From NCBI RefSeq assembly GCF_002954385.1, contig NZ_MQVY01000001.1:906892-970891 (forward strand): a DNA stretch of 64,000 nt, given 5' to 3'. The position numbers and the translations under genes are program-made. A model generated the notes under the pieces. It was given only the letters and a program-made list of their open reading frames with translations. It searched no databases and was not told the DNA's origin. This stretch comes from Tenacibaculum sp. SG-28. GTDB taxonomy: Bacteria > Bacteroidota > Bacteroidia > Flavobacteriales > Flavobacteriaceae. Positions 10,606-18,017 of this stretch are shown here, piece after piece; the stretch's first letter is position 1, and each line of letters starts with the position of its first letter.

Positions 10606-11256
10606 TTATATATTTAAATATAAGATCGAAAAATTAGAAATAAAATTAACACTTGTAAAAAATATCTTTCCATCCTTATGAATATTAATAGAACTTAAAC
10701 TTTTTAAGTAATTTAAGTTTTTTATTTCATTCATGTCAAATTTAGAATTTTTATGTATGATAGCATTTCTAATTTTTTGGTAACCTTGTATTTTATTCCA
10801 AGTATCATCTAATTCATTTAGATTTAATCCAACTGCTTTGTCAAGATAAACTTTACATTTTCTAATTTCATTATGTTCTTTAATATGTTTTAATTCAAGT
10901 TTTATATTATAGAAGTCGGTATAATCCTTACATAAATCTTTAAAAAAAGACTCGAAAATAGAGTATGCATTTAAAAAGTTACTCGATACATTGAAATTTC
11001 TATAAATAGAATCATATTTGTATGTCTCCATAGTCAAATCAAGCATGTGGTCATGGAATGAGTCATTATTGAAATAATTCTTTACAAATTCTTTACTTAA
11101 TTTTTCATTTTTACTTGTAACCTCATTGAGGTAATCGTCAACGTCAATAATAAATTCTCTAAAGGGAGATATTAAATATTCTTCTAAATTAAATAAGTTC
11201 CTATCCAACTCATTGATAAATTGTTGTATTTCATCTGGCCTACTTGTTATGCTCAT
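10606..11256 (-). CDS. Unknown protein with a HEPN-like RX4H motif
   Basis: 216 aa, soluble, rich in Asn, Lys, Phe and Tyr, predicted mostly helical. Residues 163-168 are Arg-Asn-Ala-Ile-Ile-His, the RX4H signature (with polar residue after Arg) of HEPN-superfamily ribonucleases used in toxin-antitoxin, Abi and CRISPR-associated systems. The long helical N-terminal part also fits HEPN. No nucleotidyltransferase (MNT) antitoxin partner is adjacent. The gene stands alone on the minus strand between two terminators. Assignment is motif-based only. An unrelated helical protein with a chance motif is the alternative. Confidence 0.6.
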   Translation of the reverse strand: MSITSRPDEIQQFINELDRNLFNLEEYLISPFREFIIDVDDYLNEVTSKNEKLSKEFVKNYFNNDSFHDHMLDLTMETYKYDSIYRNFNVSSNFLNAYSIFESFFKDLCKDYTDFYNIKLELKHIKEHNEIRKCKVYLDKAVGLNLNELDDTWNKIQGYQKIRNAIIHKNSKFDMNEIKNLNYLKSLSSINIHKDGKIFFTSVNFISNFSILYLNI

Positions 11257-11341
11257 TTTATTTGTTTAATGGTAATATATGTTTTATCAAAAATAAATGT
11301 TTTAAATGTGTTATTTTACTTTTCTTAAATTCACTTTAAAA

Positions 11342-11370
11342 ACAAAAAAAGCACCTCGTAAAAGGTGCTT
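11342..11370 (-). terminator. Terminator after the HNH gene
   Basis: A perfect 8-bp stem (11349-11356 with 11363-11370) is followed on the minus strand by seven T. It lies about 190 bases downstream of the HNH endonuclease stop. Confidence 0.75.
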
Positions 11371-11556
11371 AGTATAGTAGTAGATTGTGAGTAATTAAAA
11401 TTAGTTGTTTTCTTTATTTTCTGTAAAGTCAACTATTTTATTACTCATACTTCCGTTAAAAGTTGCATAATTAAAGCAACTAAACTTTTAATTTTTGTAA
11501 TCTTTAATAAAACTTTGAATGTACATTCTGAACAAATATAATTATAATCGCTAAGA

Positions 11557-12564
11557 TTAAGATTTTATAGATTTTTCAAATATACTTTCATAGTAATCAA
11601 GAGCTAAGAAGCCAGATGTTCGAGAATGAATAAATAAATGTTTTTCTGGATCATACTCCACATAATTTAAAGAATGAGGTAGTTTGTCAACTTCTATTTC
11701 TTTGTCAATTTCATTAATAGGAATAGGCTTGTCGTAATCATATTTATAGTTAGCTCTAGTTAAAACATAAAGAGTATTGTTGTCTTTTGACAAACCGCTT
11801 TTTACTACAACATATTCTCCATTGTGATTTCTAAAAAAAACTTTACCCTTTTCTAAATTATCTTTATACTCCAATAAGGATGAAATGTTATTACCTTGGG
11901 GAGTGCATGGAAATTCATTTGGTTTATCATTATGAAATTTTTTTTCTTGGGCAGCATTTGGAGTTTTAGATAAAATGTAGTTAGAATAATTTTCACTTAC
12001 ATTTTCACTATTTATTTTTCTGAATATAAATTCTCCAAGTTTACCTCCTTTTGAAACACTACCCTCTTTAAACCATGTTGTTAGATTATTTAAAGTGTTT
12101 TCGGCTTCTTCTGGTGTAACAGTTCTCATCCATTCAGTATCTTTTTCATGAGGGCGTATAGGTTTTGATGGATCTTTTATAAAAGCATCAATACTTCCGT
12201 ATAAATATATTACGCTTTGTAGCGAACGTTCATTAAGAAGAATGTTTTCTAATCGAGTAACCCATCTTAAATTTTCTGGTCTGTTATTTTGTCGATTTGT
12301 GTCGATATGATCTACAACATGATTTCCTGTTGGGTTTTCTCCATGAAATGCGGTAGCGACAATTTGATGAACCCTATTACTTGAAAAGTTTAAATATCCA
12401 TCTGCTGTAATACTTGAATAGAATTTCCAAACATTATCAAGTTTTCTTTTTCTTTTATTCGGGTTAGGTTCTCTTAATATTGCCCCGTTATCTCTAACTC
12501 GATACTTTTCTCCTTTATAGATAGTCGTTTTTTCAATATCAAAAATGTCAATTATTTCTTTCAT
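11557..12564 (-). CDS. HNH endonuclease domain protein
   Basis: 335 aa. The N-terminal part (about 15-105) is an HNH_3/NUMOD-type nuclease fold like those of phage and homing endonucleases: VHQIVATAFHG (His66), then NHVVDHIDTNRQNNRPENLRW with His82, Asp85-His86 and Asn94. The remaining 230 residues match no family I recognise and may be a target-recognition or effector domain. Its ATG overlaps the stop of the upstream secreted-protein gene by one base (TAATG), so the two are translationally coupled. A homing-type nuclease or a defence/competition effector are both possible. Confidence 0.8.
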   Translation of the reverse strand: MKEIIDIFDIEKTTIYKGEKYRVRDNGAILREPNPNKRKRKLDNVWKFYSSITADGYLNFSSNRVHQIVATAFHGENPTGNHVVDHIDTNRQNNRPENLRWVTRLENILLNERSLQSVIYLYGSIDAFIKDPSKPIRPHEKDTEWMRTVTPEEAENTLNNLTTWFKEGSVSKGGKLGEFIFRKINSENVSENYSNYILSKTPNAAQEKKFHNDKPNEFPCTPQGNNISSLLEYKDNLEKGKVFFRNHNGEYVVVKSGLSKDNNTLYVLTRANYKYDYDKPIPINEIDKEIEVDKLPHSLNYVEYDPEKHLFIHSRTSGFLALDYYESIFEKSIKS

Positions 12565-12995
12565 TACTTATTTTTAATATTCTCGCAGTAGTATTCTAAA
12601 TAAAAACTTTCCATTGTATCTGGAAACGGTATTTTCATTTTCACACTGCTGTTTTGATTATAATCTACAACAGCATCTTTAGTCCAATATCCATTTGATT
12701 TAATACCTATTTCTTTTGATTCACAATCAAAAACATACAATACTACATCACTTATAATTGTATGTTCTTTTGTATTTAGCAGAGTGATTTCTTCGTGCTT
12801 TTTAGGTTTATTATAAACCGTTTTGAACCAAACAGTATTCTCTTTTAAAAGTTGGTAATAAAGTTCATGGTTAGTCTTTTTGCTTTTAAATATAAAAGTC
12901 CACCCATCGTAAACCTTACCCTCTTCTTTTTTATCTTGTCCGTAAAAGTCGCAGATTGAAAATATTAAAATAGCAATTAGTAGTTTTCTTTTCAT
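12564..12995 (-). CDS. Small secreted protein (possible Adhesin-E-like fold)
   Basis: 143 aa with a signal peptide (MKRKLLIAILIFSICDFYGQ, cleavage after the Gly or Gln) and a soluble exported domain with SNGYWTKDAVVDYN and a C-terminal YLEYYCENIKNK. The two extracellular Cys (about 107 and 138) could pair. It resembles the small secreted surface-adhesin E-like proteins of Bacteroidota, but the match is weak. One-base overlap with the downstream HNH gene shows they form an operon, an unusual pairing of an exported protein and a nuclease. Confidence 0.6.
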   Translation of the reverse strand: MKRKLLIAILIFSICDFYGQDKKEEGKVYDGWTFIFKSKKTNHELYYQLLKENTVWFKTVYNKPKKHEEITLLNTKEHTIISDVVLYVFDCESKEIGIKSNGYWTKDAVVDYNQNSSVKMKIPFPDTMESFYLEYYCENIKNK

Positions 12996-13095
12996 TTCGG
13001 TTAATTTTATTAATTAAAAGTAAACAAATATATTTTCTCTACAATTAACTTTATTCTAGTTTTATAAAACTTAATTAATTTTGTCAATGATCGTA

Positions 13096-13200
13096 TTAAA
13101 GAGTTTTAAGAACTCCCTGTAATTTTTCTTTTACCTGTTCTAACTTTTCTCTGGTTTCTTTTAGTTCTTTTTCTAGGGCTAATACATCAATAGTTTTCAT
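13096..13200 (-). CDS. Small coiled-coil protein (34 aa)
   Basis: ATG 13198-13200 to TAA 13096-13098 encodes MKTIDVLALEKELKETREKL plus VKEKLQGVLKTL in heptad-like spacing, so probably a short coiled coil. It lies directly downstream of the replication-protein-like gene on the same strand, with an A-rich purine stretch before the ATG. No family recognised. Confidence 0.45.
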   Translation of the reverse strand: MKTIDVLALEKELKETREKLEQVKEKLQGVLKTL

Positions 13201-13281
13201 ATTTTCCTGTCCTGCTTCAAAAGCATTTTTTATCCTATCAATTCGACATCTTTTTCGCTTTCGATGGATTGTAAAAAATCT

Positions 13282-14121
13282 TTAGTTTGAATTGCTATAA
13301 GCTAGCATTTTTTGAAGAATTGAATCGTCCTTGATTGTATTACTTTTTTTGATATTTAACTGCTTAACCTTTGCTTTATCTATGTTTTTTAGCTTGTTTA
13401 TCCAGTCATTCTCCTGCCAATCTCTTTGAAAGTTTAGCCAATTGTGTTTCTCTTGACCTGTCAAATCTTTAAATTTCATGTAAGCGACTGTTTGCTTTTC
13501 GAATTCTTGAAATTCTCCGTTTTGCTTTTTTGCTCTTGCGAAACTGTAAACACGCATTTTTAAAACTTCGGTTGTTTGAGAAAAAAATTCGCAAAGATTT
13601 TTTAAAAACATTTCTTCGTCTTTAGAGAAAATTAAATTTGAAAATTCATCATTCCCTTGCACGCCTATTGTTTGTTTGTTTATTTGTTTATTTGTTTGTT
13701 TGTTTATTTGTTTATCTATACTCGACTCGCTTTGGTGCGTGCTTTGGTATGTGCTTTCTACTTGCTTTGGTGTGTGCATTGTACTTGCTTTGTCATACGC
13801 TTTGGTATGTGCTTTGGTATGTGCTTTGGTATTTTTTACCAAAGCGATTATACTAGCGGTAAATTGATTTTTACTCTCTTGAACCATTTCTATAAAACCC
13901 CATTCGATTAAATTTAGTAGCGCAGGTTTATATGTTTTATAAGACCTTATTCCTAGTGCTTCCATTGCCATATCTGTTGGCAAACCAAACTTTTCTTTCC
14001 ATCCTAAACGGTTACATCTATCAATAACAAAGAAGTATATTGCTGTGTGTATAGGCTTGACTTTTTCTGGATTCTCAAATGAGAAGTCGAACCATTGTCG
14101 AGATAAATCGTAACTATTCAT
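13282..14121 (-). CDS. DnaD/replication-organiser-like DNA-binding protein
   Basis: 279 aa. Residues 1-100 look like the winged-helix N-terminus of phage replisome organisers (QWFDFSFENPEKVKPIHTAI, YFFVIDRCNRLGWKEKFGLP, ALGIRSYKTYKPALLNLIEWGF), a type common in flavobacterial phages and islands. Residues about 105-155 are a low-complexity linker of short repeats (TKAHTKAHTKAYDKA and NKQTNKQINKQT), which in the DNA are 12-bp and 4-bp tandem repeats. A second folded part (about 165-240: QTVAYMKFKDLTGQEKHNWL) could bind a helicase or DNA. Suggests the island replicates or encodes a helper-interaction protein. A transcription regulator is the alternative. Confidence 0.6.
   Translation of the reverse strand: MNSYDLSRQWFDFSFENPEKVKPIHTAIYFFVIDRCNRLGWKEKFGLPTDMAMEALGIRSYKTYKPALLNLIEWGFIEMVQESKNQFTASIIALVKNTKAHTKAHTKAYDKASTMHTPKQVESTYQSTHQSESSIDKQINKQTNKQINKQTIGVQGNDEFSNLIFSKDEEMFLKNLCEFFSQTTEVLKMRVYSFARAKKQNGEFQEFEKQTVAYMKFKDLTGQEKHNWLNFQRDWQENDWINKLKNIDKAKVKQLNIKKSNTIKDDSILQKMLAYSNSN
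13672..13835 (-). repeat. Tandem short repeats in the linker of the replication-like gene
   Basis: On the plus strand 13672-13720 is a run of TTTG/TTTA units and 13799-13833 holds three near-exact 12-bp GCTTTGGTATGT units. They encode the Gln/Asn/Lys and Thr/Lys/Ala/His linker. Copy number is likely to vary by slipped pairing while keeping frame. Confidence 0.75.
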
Positions 14122-14134
14122 TTTATACTTTTTT

Positions 14135-14272
14135 TTAAAAATTAGGAGCTGTATTTACTGCTCTATCTATTAGTTGAATTATTAATCGTGTTGGTACGAT
14201 ATGTTCCTTTTGAATCTTTTCGTTGTCTATGTGATTATCAAAACGAATACATCTTTTTTGCGCTTCTTCCAT
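14135..14272 (-). CDS. Small hypothetical protein (45 aa)
   Basis: Starts MEEAQKRCIRFDNHIDNEKI and ends LIIQLIDRAVNTAPNF. Its stop is 13 bases before the ATG of the replication-like gene, so they probably share a transcript. Unrecognised. Similar short upstream ORFs accompany replication genes in flavobacterial phages, which supports it being real. Confidence 0.5.
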   Translation of the reverse strand: MEEAQKRCIRFDNHIDNEKIQKEHIVPTRLIIQLIDRAVNTAPNF

Positions 14273-14391
14273 TTCTTTTAAGCGACTTTTAAGAACTTGT
14301 TTCTGTAGCTTATTATTTTAATTATTTTCAGAACAAAAATTCTGACAACTTAAAGTTAAGTCTAATTTTAATCGGTTAAACATGGCAAATG

Positions 14392-14670
14392 TTAAAATTT
14401 ACGTTTTGGTCTTGATTTTACATATTCCAAAAACTTTAATCCGTCAATTTCTTTCTCTGTCATTGGTTTTAACTCTGTCTCCTGCTTTTTATGTCTTTTT
14501 GCAAAAAGCCTATCTAAATATTCCGCAACTTCTGCCTCTCTTTGGGCTTTTGATTTTCTTTTCGACTTTATTAGTTCTGGCTTTATCTTAACACCTAACA
14601 TTTTATAAAGTCTTTGCTTCTCCTTTTCTGAAAGTGCTTGTATTACGTTGTAGGCTGTTTCTGCTTTCAT
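14392..14670 (-). CDS. Small basic hypothetical protein
   Basis: 92 aa, starting MKAETAYNVIQALSEKEKQR and very rich in Lys/Arg/Glu (KPELIKSKRKSKAQREAEVA, VKSRPKRKF). The helical N-terminus followed by a basic region suggests a nucleic-acid-binding or regulatory role. Short proteins of this type are frequent in Bacteroidota mobile elements. No function assigned. It is the first gene of the small set leading to the replication-like gene. Confidence 0.55.
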   Translation of the reverse strand: MKAETAYNVIQALSEKEKQRLYKMLGVKIKPELIKSKRKSKAQREAEVAEYLDRLFAKRHKKQETELKPMTEKEIDGLKFLEYVKSRPKRKF

Positions 14671-14699
14671 AGGTATAAATAAAAAAGCAAGGACATATT

Positions 14700-14729
14700 T
14701 AAAAAAACACGTTTTACTAAACGTGTTTT
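14700..14729 (-). terminator. Terminator after the island lipoprotein
   Basis: A perfect 11-bp stem (14704-14714 with 14719-14729) is followed on the minus strand by seven T. It separates the lipoprotein gene from the small-ORF/replication block. Confidence 0.8.
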
Positions 14730-14761
14730 ATAATATATTTAAATTCTAAGGAGCGTATACT

Positions 14762-15358
14762 TTACTCGCAGGGTATCGAACCACTTTGAGTAATTGTATA
14801 CGAATAGTATACTATATTATTACTTCCCAAATCAACCGCTTGAGTATATTCACCAGTTAAATAATATTCTATCCGTTTAGCTGATTCATCGTAACGAGTG
14901 TTTGAAAAAGTTTCATGCCAAGTAAGTCCATATTGCCAACCTGAAAGATTAGAATTCATTGAGGTTGGTTGACAAAAATCTATATAAAATCCATATACAA
15001 GCGTTGTCTGAAAACCAATAGGGTACCTCCGCGTCCAATAATAATTATTCTCTTCACCTCCACCTTCATTATCTATATGTGTAATCTTATCAAAACCTAC
15101 AGATGATCCAAATTTAGCTTTATTATCTTCAATATTTTGCTTGCATTCTTTAATAGAAGGTAAATCTGTAATATTTTCATGGTTATCAATACTATTTTTT
15201 GGAACAAATCTAATATTATGGAATCCATTTTCTTCCAAATAAGATTTTAACTCCAATTGTTCCAATTCCAATCTTGTATCATCAAGAACGTTATTTTCAT
15301 CCGAACATGAATTTAGAACTATTAAGAATGCTAAGGCAATAAATTTGATTTTTTTCAT
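14762..15358 (-). CDS. Hypothetical lipoprotein of the island
   Basis: 198 aa with a lipoprotein signal (MKKIKFIALAFLIVLNSC, lipobox Cys18), then a Leu/Glu-rich linker and a beta-rich, Tyr-rich C-terminal part (FQTTLVYGFYIDFCQPTS, WQYGLTWHETFSNTRYDESA). Unrecognised. Monocistronic: a terminator follows, and a three-copy GGTTAACC-type repeat array lies about 80-145 bases upstream of its start, which could control it. A surface lipoprotein on a mobile element may alter phage adsorption or mating, but that is speculation. Confidence 0.65.
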   Translation of the reverse strand: MKKIKFIALAFLIVLNSCSDENNVLDDTRLELEQLELKSYLEENGFHNIRFVPKNSIDNHENITDLPSIKECKQNIEDNKAKFGSSVGFDKITHIDNEGGGEENNYYWTRRYPIGFQTTLVYGFYIDFCQPTSMNSNLSGWQYGLTWHETFSNTRYDESAKRIEYYLTGEYTQAVDLGSNNIVYYSYTITQSGSIPCE

Positions 15359-15435
15359 TTGATTGAGTTTTAAATTTTTACAAATATTGATATAAGAATT
15401 AATACTAACAATACCTATAAACCCTATTTAACACT

Positions 15436-15502
15436 TATAGTTAACCCTACTATAGACTAATGGTTAACCCTATTATAGATTAATGGTTAACACTGGTTAT
15501 CC
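15436..15502. repeat. Three tandem ~23-bp repeats centred on GTTAAC
   Basis: Units at 15436-15457, 15458-15480 and 15481-15502 share the pattern TAATGGTTAACCCTATTATAGA. Each is centred on the palindrome GTTAAC (GGTTAACC in the middle one). A fourth degenerate copy may precede them. Spacing is about two helical turns. They lie between a lipoprotein gene and a peptidase gene. Iteron or multi-site operator are the candidates. Confidence 0.75.
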
Positions 15503-15529
15503 TAAATTAAAACACTATAAATCATAATT

Positions 15530-15922
15530 CTAACTAACCATATTTAAGTCAAAGAATTTTTCAATATATTTAAAAGTCAAATAATGCGTGATTTTTGTGT
15601 GAGACTTTATCTCTTGAATTATGCCCACAGCCGGATCATAATATTTTCCTTTGTGCTTTACTATGAAATGTCCGTTTTCAGTTGGGTAACTTAGTCTTAT
15701 TATGCTACTGTCTGGAATCTCTGAATAAGTAATATCATAGCCTTTTATTAATCTTGTTTTATACCCTTGACGGTTTAAATACTTCATTATGTCGGTATCT
15801 ATATTTGTAGTTCCGTCTTTCCCTAAGTCTTTACATATTTCCTCCAGAGAATTACCTGTTATCATAGACAAACAACTTTGACCGCATTTTTTAGAGTTAA
15901 AAGGCTGTGTTACGTGCTGCAT
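15530..15922 (-). CDS. Free-standing peptidase C39-like cysteine peptidase
   Basis: 130 aa, the size of a lone C39 domain. Gln6 and Cys13 in QPFNSKKCGQSCLSM, His85 in TENGHFIVKHKG and Asp96 in YYDPAVG match the oxyanion Gln and the Cys-His-Asp triad. C39 domains cut double-glycine leaders of bacteriocins, usually fused to an ABC exporter. Here there is no ABC or membrane part and no signal peptide, so it would act in the cytoplasm on an unknown target. It is separated from its upstream neighbour by a terminator. Confidence 0.72.
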   Translation of the reverse strand: MQHVTQPFNSKKCGQSCLSMITGNSLEEICKDLGKDGTTNIDTDIMKYLNRQGYKTRLIKGYDITYSEIPDSSIIRLSYPTENGHFIVKHKGKYYDPAVGIIQEIKSHTKITHYLTFKYIEKFFDLNMVS

Positions 15923-15956
15923 TTATTTTAATCTTTTAATTACTTAACTTTTTGAC

Positions 15957-15985
15957 ATAAAAAAACCACTTCTTTTGAAGTGGTT
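15957..15985 (-). terminator. Terminator upstream of the C39 gene
   Basis: A perfect 9-bp stem with a TTTT loop (15964-15972 with 15977-15985) is followed on the minus strand by seven T. It closes the gene ending at 16007. Confidence 0.85.
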
Positions 15986-16006
15986 GTGGTAAGGTTTTTT
16001 AAATAT

Positions 16007-16667
16007 TCAATTTACTTTTTCATTTAAAACTGAATACATTCTTTGTTTAATATTATCTACCTCGGAAAGAGCCTTTTTCAAAAACGGAATAATTTCTATT
16101 TCTCTATTTAAAAAAAACATCTTATTTTCCTTTACTATTTTAAACTGAACATCAATTGAACTAACGATTTCACCATTTTTGATTACTAAATCTTCAACTT
16201 TTTTACCATTAACCAAAGTATTAGTAAATGATATATTTGATGTATCCGAAACATGAAACGCACCTGGAAGATTTACACTCTGTACTTTATCTTTATTTTC
16301 AGTTTTATTTAAATTATTGTGTTTAACTTCATTAGTCAATTCACATAAGTTTATTAACCATTGATCATTTATTTCAAATGGTTGAACTGACAGGAAAATT
16401 TTATAAATAGAAAAATATTTTTCTTTGAGCCCAGGAAAGTTTCTTTTAATTGAAAGTTTTAAAATGATTTAATCTTTGCCCATAAGGAAAAAATACTTTT
16501 TTCTCGGGAGAATTAACAATATCTGAAACATCCTTTGCAATGTATTCTAATCCACTTCGTAAATTTTCTAAAGTGTTTTTCAATAGAACTTTATCAATAT
16601 TATCTTCTAATTGAATTATTTGATTTTTAGTGTATTTTAAAATTTGATCTACTTGTTCTTTGTTCAT
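16007..16667 (-). CDS. Conserved hypothetical protein (one gene across a frameshift)
   Basis: Two frames join into one protein of about 220 aa: MNKEQVDQILKYTKNQIIQL...NLRSGLEYIAKDVSDIV...KVFFPYGQRLNHFK, then LSIKRNFPGLKEKYFSIYKI...QWLINLCELTNEVKHNNLN and a beta-rich C-terminal half (about 130-215). The break lies at the A4 run (plus 16457-16460), and two added A (or one removed) fuse them. The pattern SGLEYIAKD / FFPYG / NFPGLKEKYF / WLINLCELTNEVKH resembles a widespread uncharacterised bacterial family, but I cannot name it. Without the join, the second part would need an unlikely TTG start. Confidence 0.6.
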
Positions 16668-16757
16668 TTCATATTTTATATTTTATATTTTTAGTTAAAA
16701 AACAATCTTTGAAACTCATTTTTATCCATTTCCTTTGGTTTAAATAAGGATAAATTT

Positions 16758-16994
16758 CTACATTATTGAATCTTCAATATTACTAACTCTTTGATTTAGC
16801 AATTTTAAATTTTCTGCAATTTCAGATAAAAACAATTGAATTTCACTACTATTTTTATAATAACTTTCTATATCAGAGGTAAACCCCAAACAAATACTTT
16901 TAATAGTTTTTATTTTCTCTTCAACAGGTATATCTGAATCGAGAAATTCAATACTTTCCTTCAATGTCATTATATAATCTTCAATTTCACTCAT
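16758..16994 (-). CDS. Small acidic coiled-coil hypothetical protein
   Basis: 78 aa, acidic, all-helical by composition (MSEIEDYIMTLKESIEFLDS, LSEIAENLKLLNQRVSNIED). Its stop is 90 bases upstream of the next minus-strand gene, so they may be co-transcribed. No family recognised. Such small acidic proteins can be antitoxin-like partners, but nothing here proves that. Confidence 0.5.
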   Translation of the reverse strand: MSEIEDYIMTLKESIEFLDSDIPVEEKIKTIKSICLGFTSDIESYYKNSSEIQLFLSEIAENLKLLNQRVSNIEDSIM

Positions 16995-17189
16995 AAATAT
17001 TTTATTTATTTATTGTTATCACTTTTAATCTAAAAATCTAATCTATCAAATATATGGAATAAATAAAATAATTTATTTAGTCCATGATAAATTTACTTAC
17101 CACAATTATATCAAAGAACTTTACAGGCTTTTTAGTATTACCGTTTAACTACTGTTTGTTTAATTCTATATTTTATACAAGTTTTATAC

Positions 17190-17345
17190 TCAATTATCGC
17201 TTTCGTCTGCTTTTTTAAGTTCTTCAGCTGCTATCTATAAATTTCTACCACAGTAGAATCCGTTTTCGTCTTCCAAGTCAGATAGGTAATATCCTAATTT
17301 TTGGTATAGATCTACCATTAATTCTACTCTTTCCTCTACCGTCAT
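17190..17345 (-). pseudogene. Short ORF interrupted by an in-frame TAG
   Basis: ATG 17343-17345 opens MTVEERVELMVDLYQKLGYY and 16 more codons to a TAG at 17235-17237. The same frame continues with IAAEELKKADESDN to TGA at 17190-17192. The amber codon splits what reads as one 50-residue acidic protein. Either decay of a small cargo gene, a sequencing substitution, or a genuine 36-aa protein. Confidence 0.4.
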
Positions 17346-17484
17346 TTTTTTTTGTAAATGTCATTGCTAAAATGAATGAATATATCTGCTATTTGGCTCA
17401 AAATCTTATAATAGATAAGTCAAATGTTAAAATGCTAATATTTTTCATATATTGAAAAATGAAAGTTTTAATCTTAAAAACTCA

Positions 17485-17509
17485 AAAAGTGGCAACTGTG
17501 GTGGCAACT
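17485..17509 (+). repeat. 25-bp island-end repeat, right copy
   Basis: Identical to 8653-8677. It is followed by an AAAAACCT...AAGGG(A/T)TTA block that is also found, diverged, near the left end (8576-8602). Confidence 0.75.
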
Positions 17510-17555
17510 AAAAAACAAAAACCTTATAAAAAAAGGGATTAAAGCATATATTAGT

Positions 17556-17583
17556 ACTCCTGTTACGTGCACTTTCTTCACTT
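17556..17583 (+). repeat. attR: 28-bp direct repeat
   Basis: Exact copy of 8517-8544, containing the last 16 bases of tRNA-Leu without the rest of the tRNA. Marks the right end of the integrated element. Confidence 0.9.
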
Positions 17584-17926
17584 AAACATAATTGTTTAAT
17601 TGCTCCAAAATAAAATATCATATGCACAAAATATACTATGCGATGTTTCTTTTTTAAATACTATTTGAGCACTCATACTAATATCAAATTCTGCCTAAAA
17701 TAGGCATTTAAGTACCACAAATACAAGTTATGTTGCTATGGTTTTTGTAAGTTTATTACATAAACTTAGTTTATTCTATAGATTTTTTACACGGTAATAA
17801 ATATTTTTTCAAAATTTTGTATTTCTTTTTAGCTTACAAAAATCTAGTTAAAAAAAAGTTAAAATTTATAATACCTGACAACTAGTATTATTTAAAAGAA
17901 AAAAAATCTTACTTTAGGTTCATCTT

Positions 17927-18016
17927 ATGATGTTAAATATACCCATTTACAATTTAGATTCTTCGGTATATGACAGTATGAGATATTTCAAACTATATAC
18001 GCAATTATTTGATTAA
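17927..18016 (+). CDS. Possible 29-aa peptide followed directly by a terminator
   Basis: Reads MMLNIPIYNLDSSVYDSMRY plus FKLYTQLFD and stops two bases before a hairpin-T-run. The tight stop-terminator spacing suggests a short transcript, either a small protein or an sRNA. Coding potential is weak. Confidence 0.25.
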   Translation: MMLNIPIYNLDSSVYDSMRYFKLYTQLFD

Positions 18017-18017
18017 T

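Larger units (their letters stand above)
8517..17583 (+). mobile_element. 9-kb tRNA-Leu-integrated genomic island
   Basis: Bounded by a perfect 28-bp direct repeat, one copy inside the 3' end of tRNA-Leu(GAG). A tyrosine recombinase is next to the tRNA, cargo is mostly minus-strand genes of unknown function, and an internal 25-bp repeat lies near both ends. It has no conjugation, capsid or tail genes, so it is not a complete ICE or prophage. A DnaD-like replication protein and small ORFs resemble those of flavobacterial phages, so a phage-satellite or mobilisable island is possible. Cargo includes a HEPN-like protein, an HNH endonuclease and a C39-type peptidase. Confidence 0.88.

Noticed and set aside
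11401..11448. 15-codon minus-strand ORF MSNKIVDFTENKENN before a terminator
   Set aside because: Too short to support. The frame has no upstream start and the terminator is explained by the HNH transcript.
13638..13911. Plus-strand ORFs rich in Cys, Leu and Phe
   Set aside because: Antisense shadow of the low-complexity linker of the replication-like gene.
15436..15502. Repeat array considered as CRISPR
   Set aside because: Units are contiguous without unique spacers and no cas genes are present.
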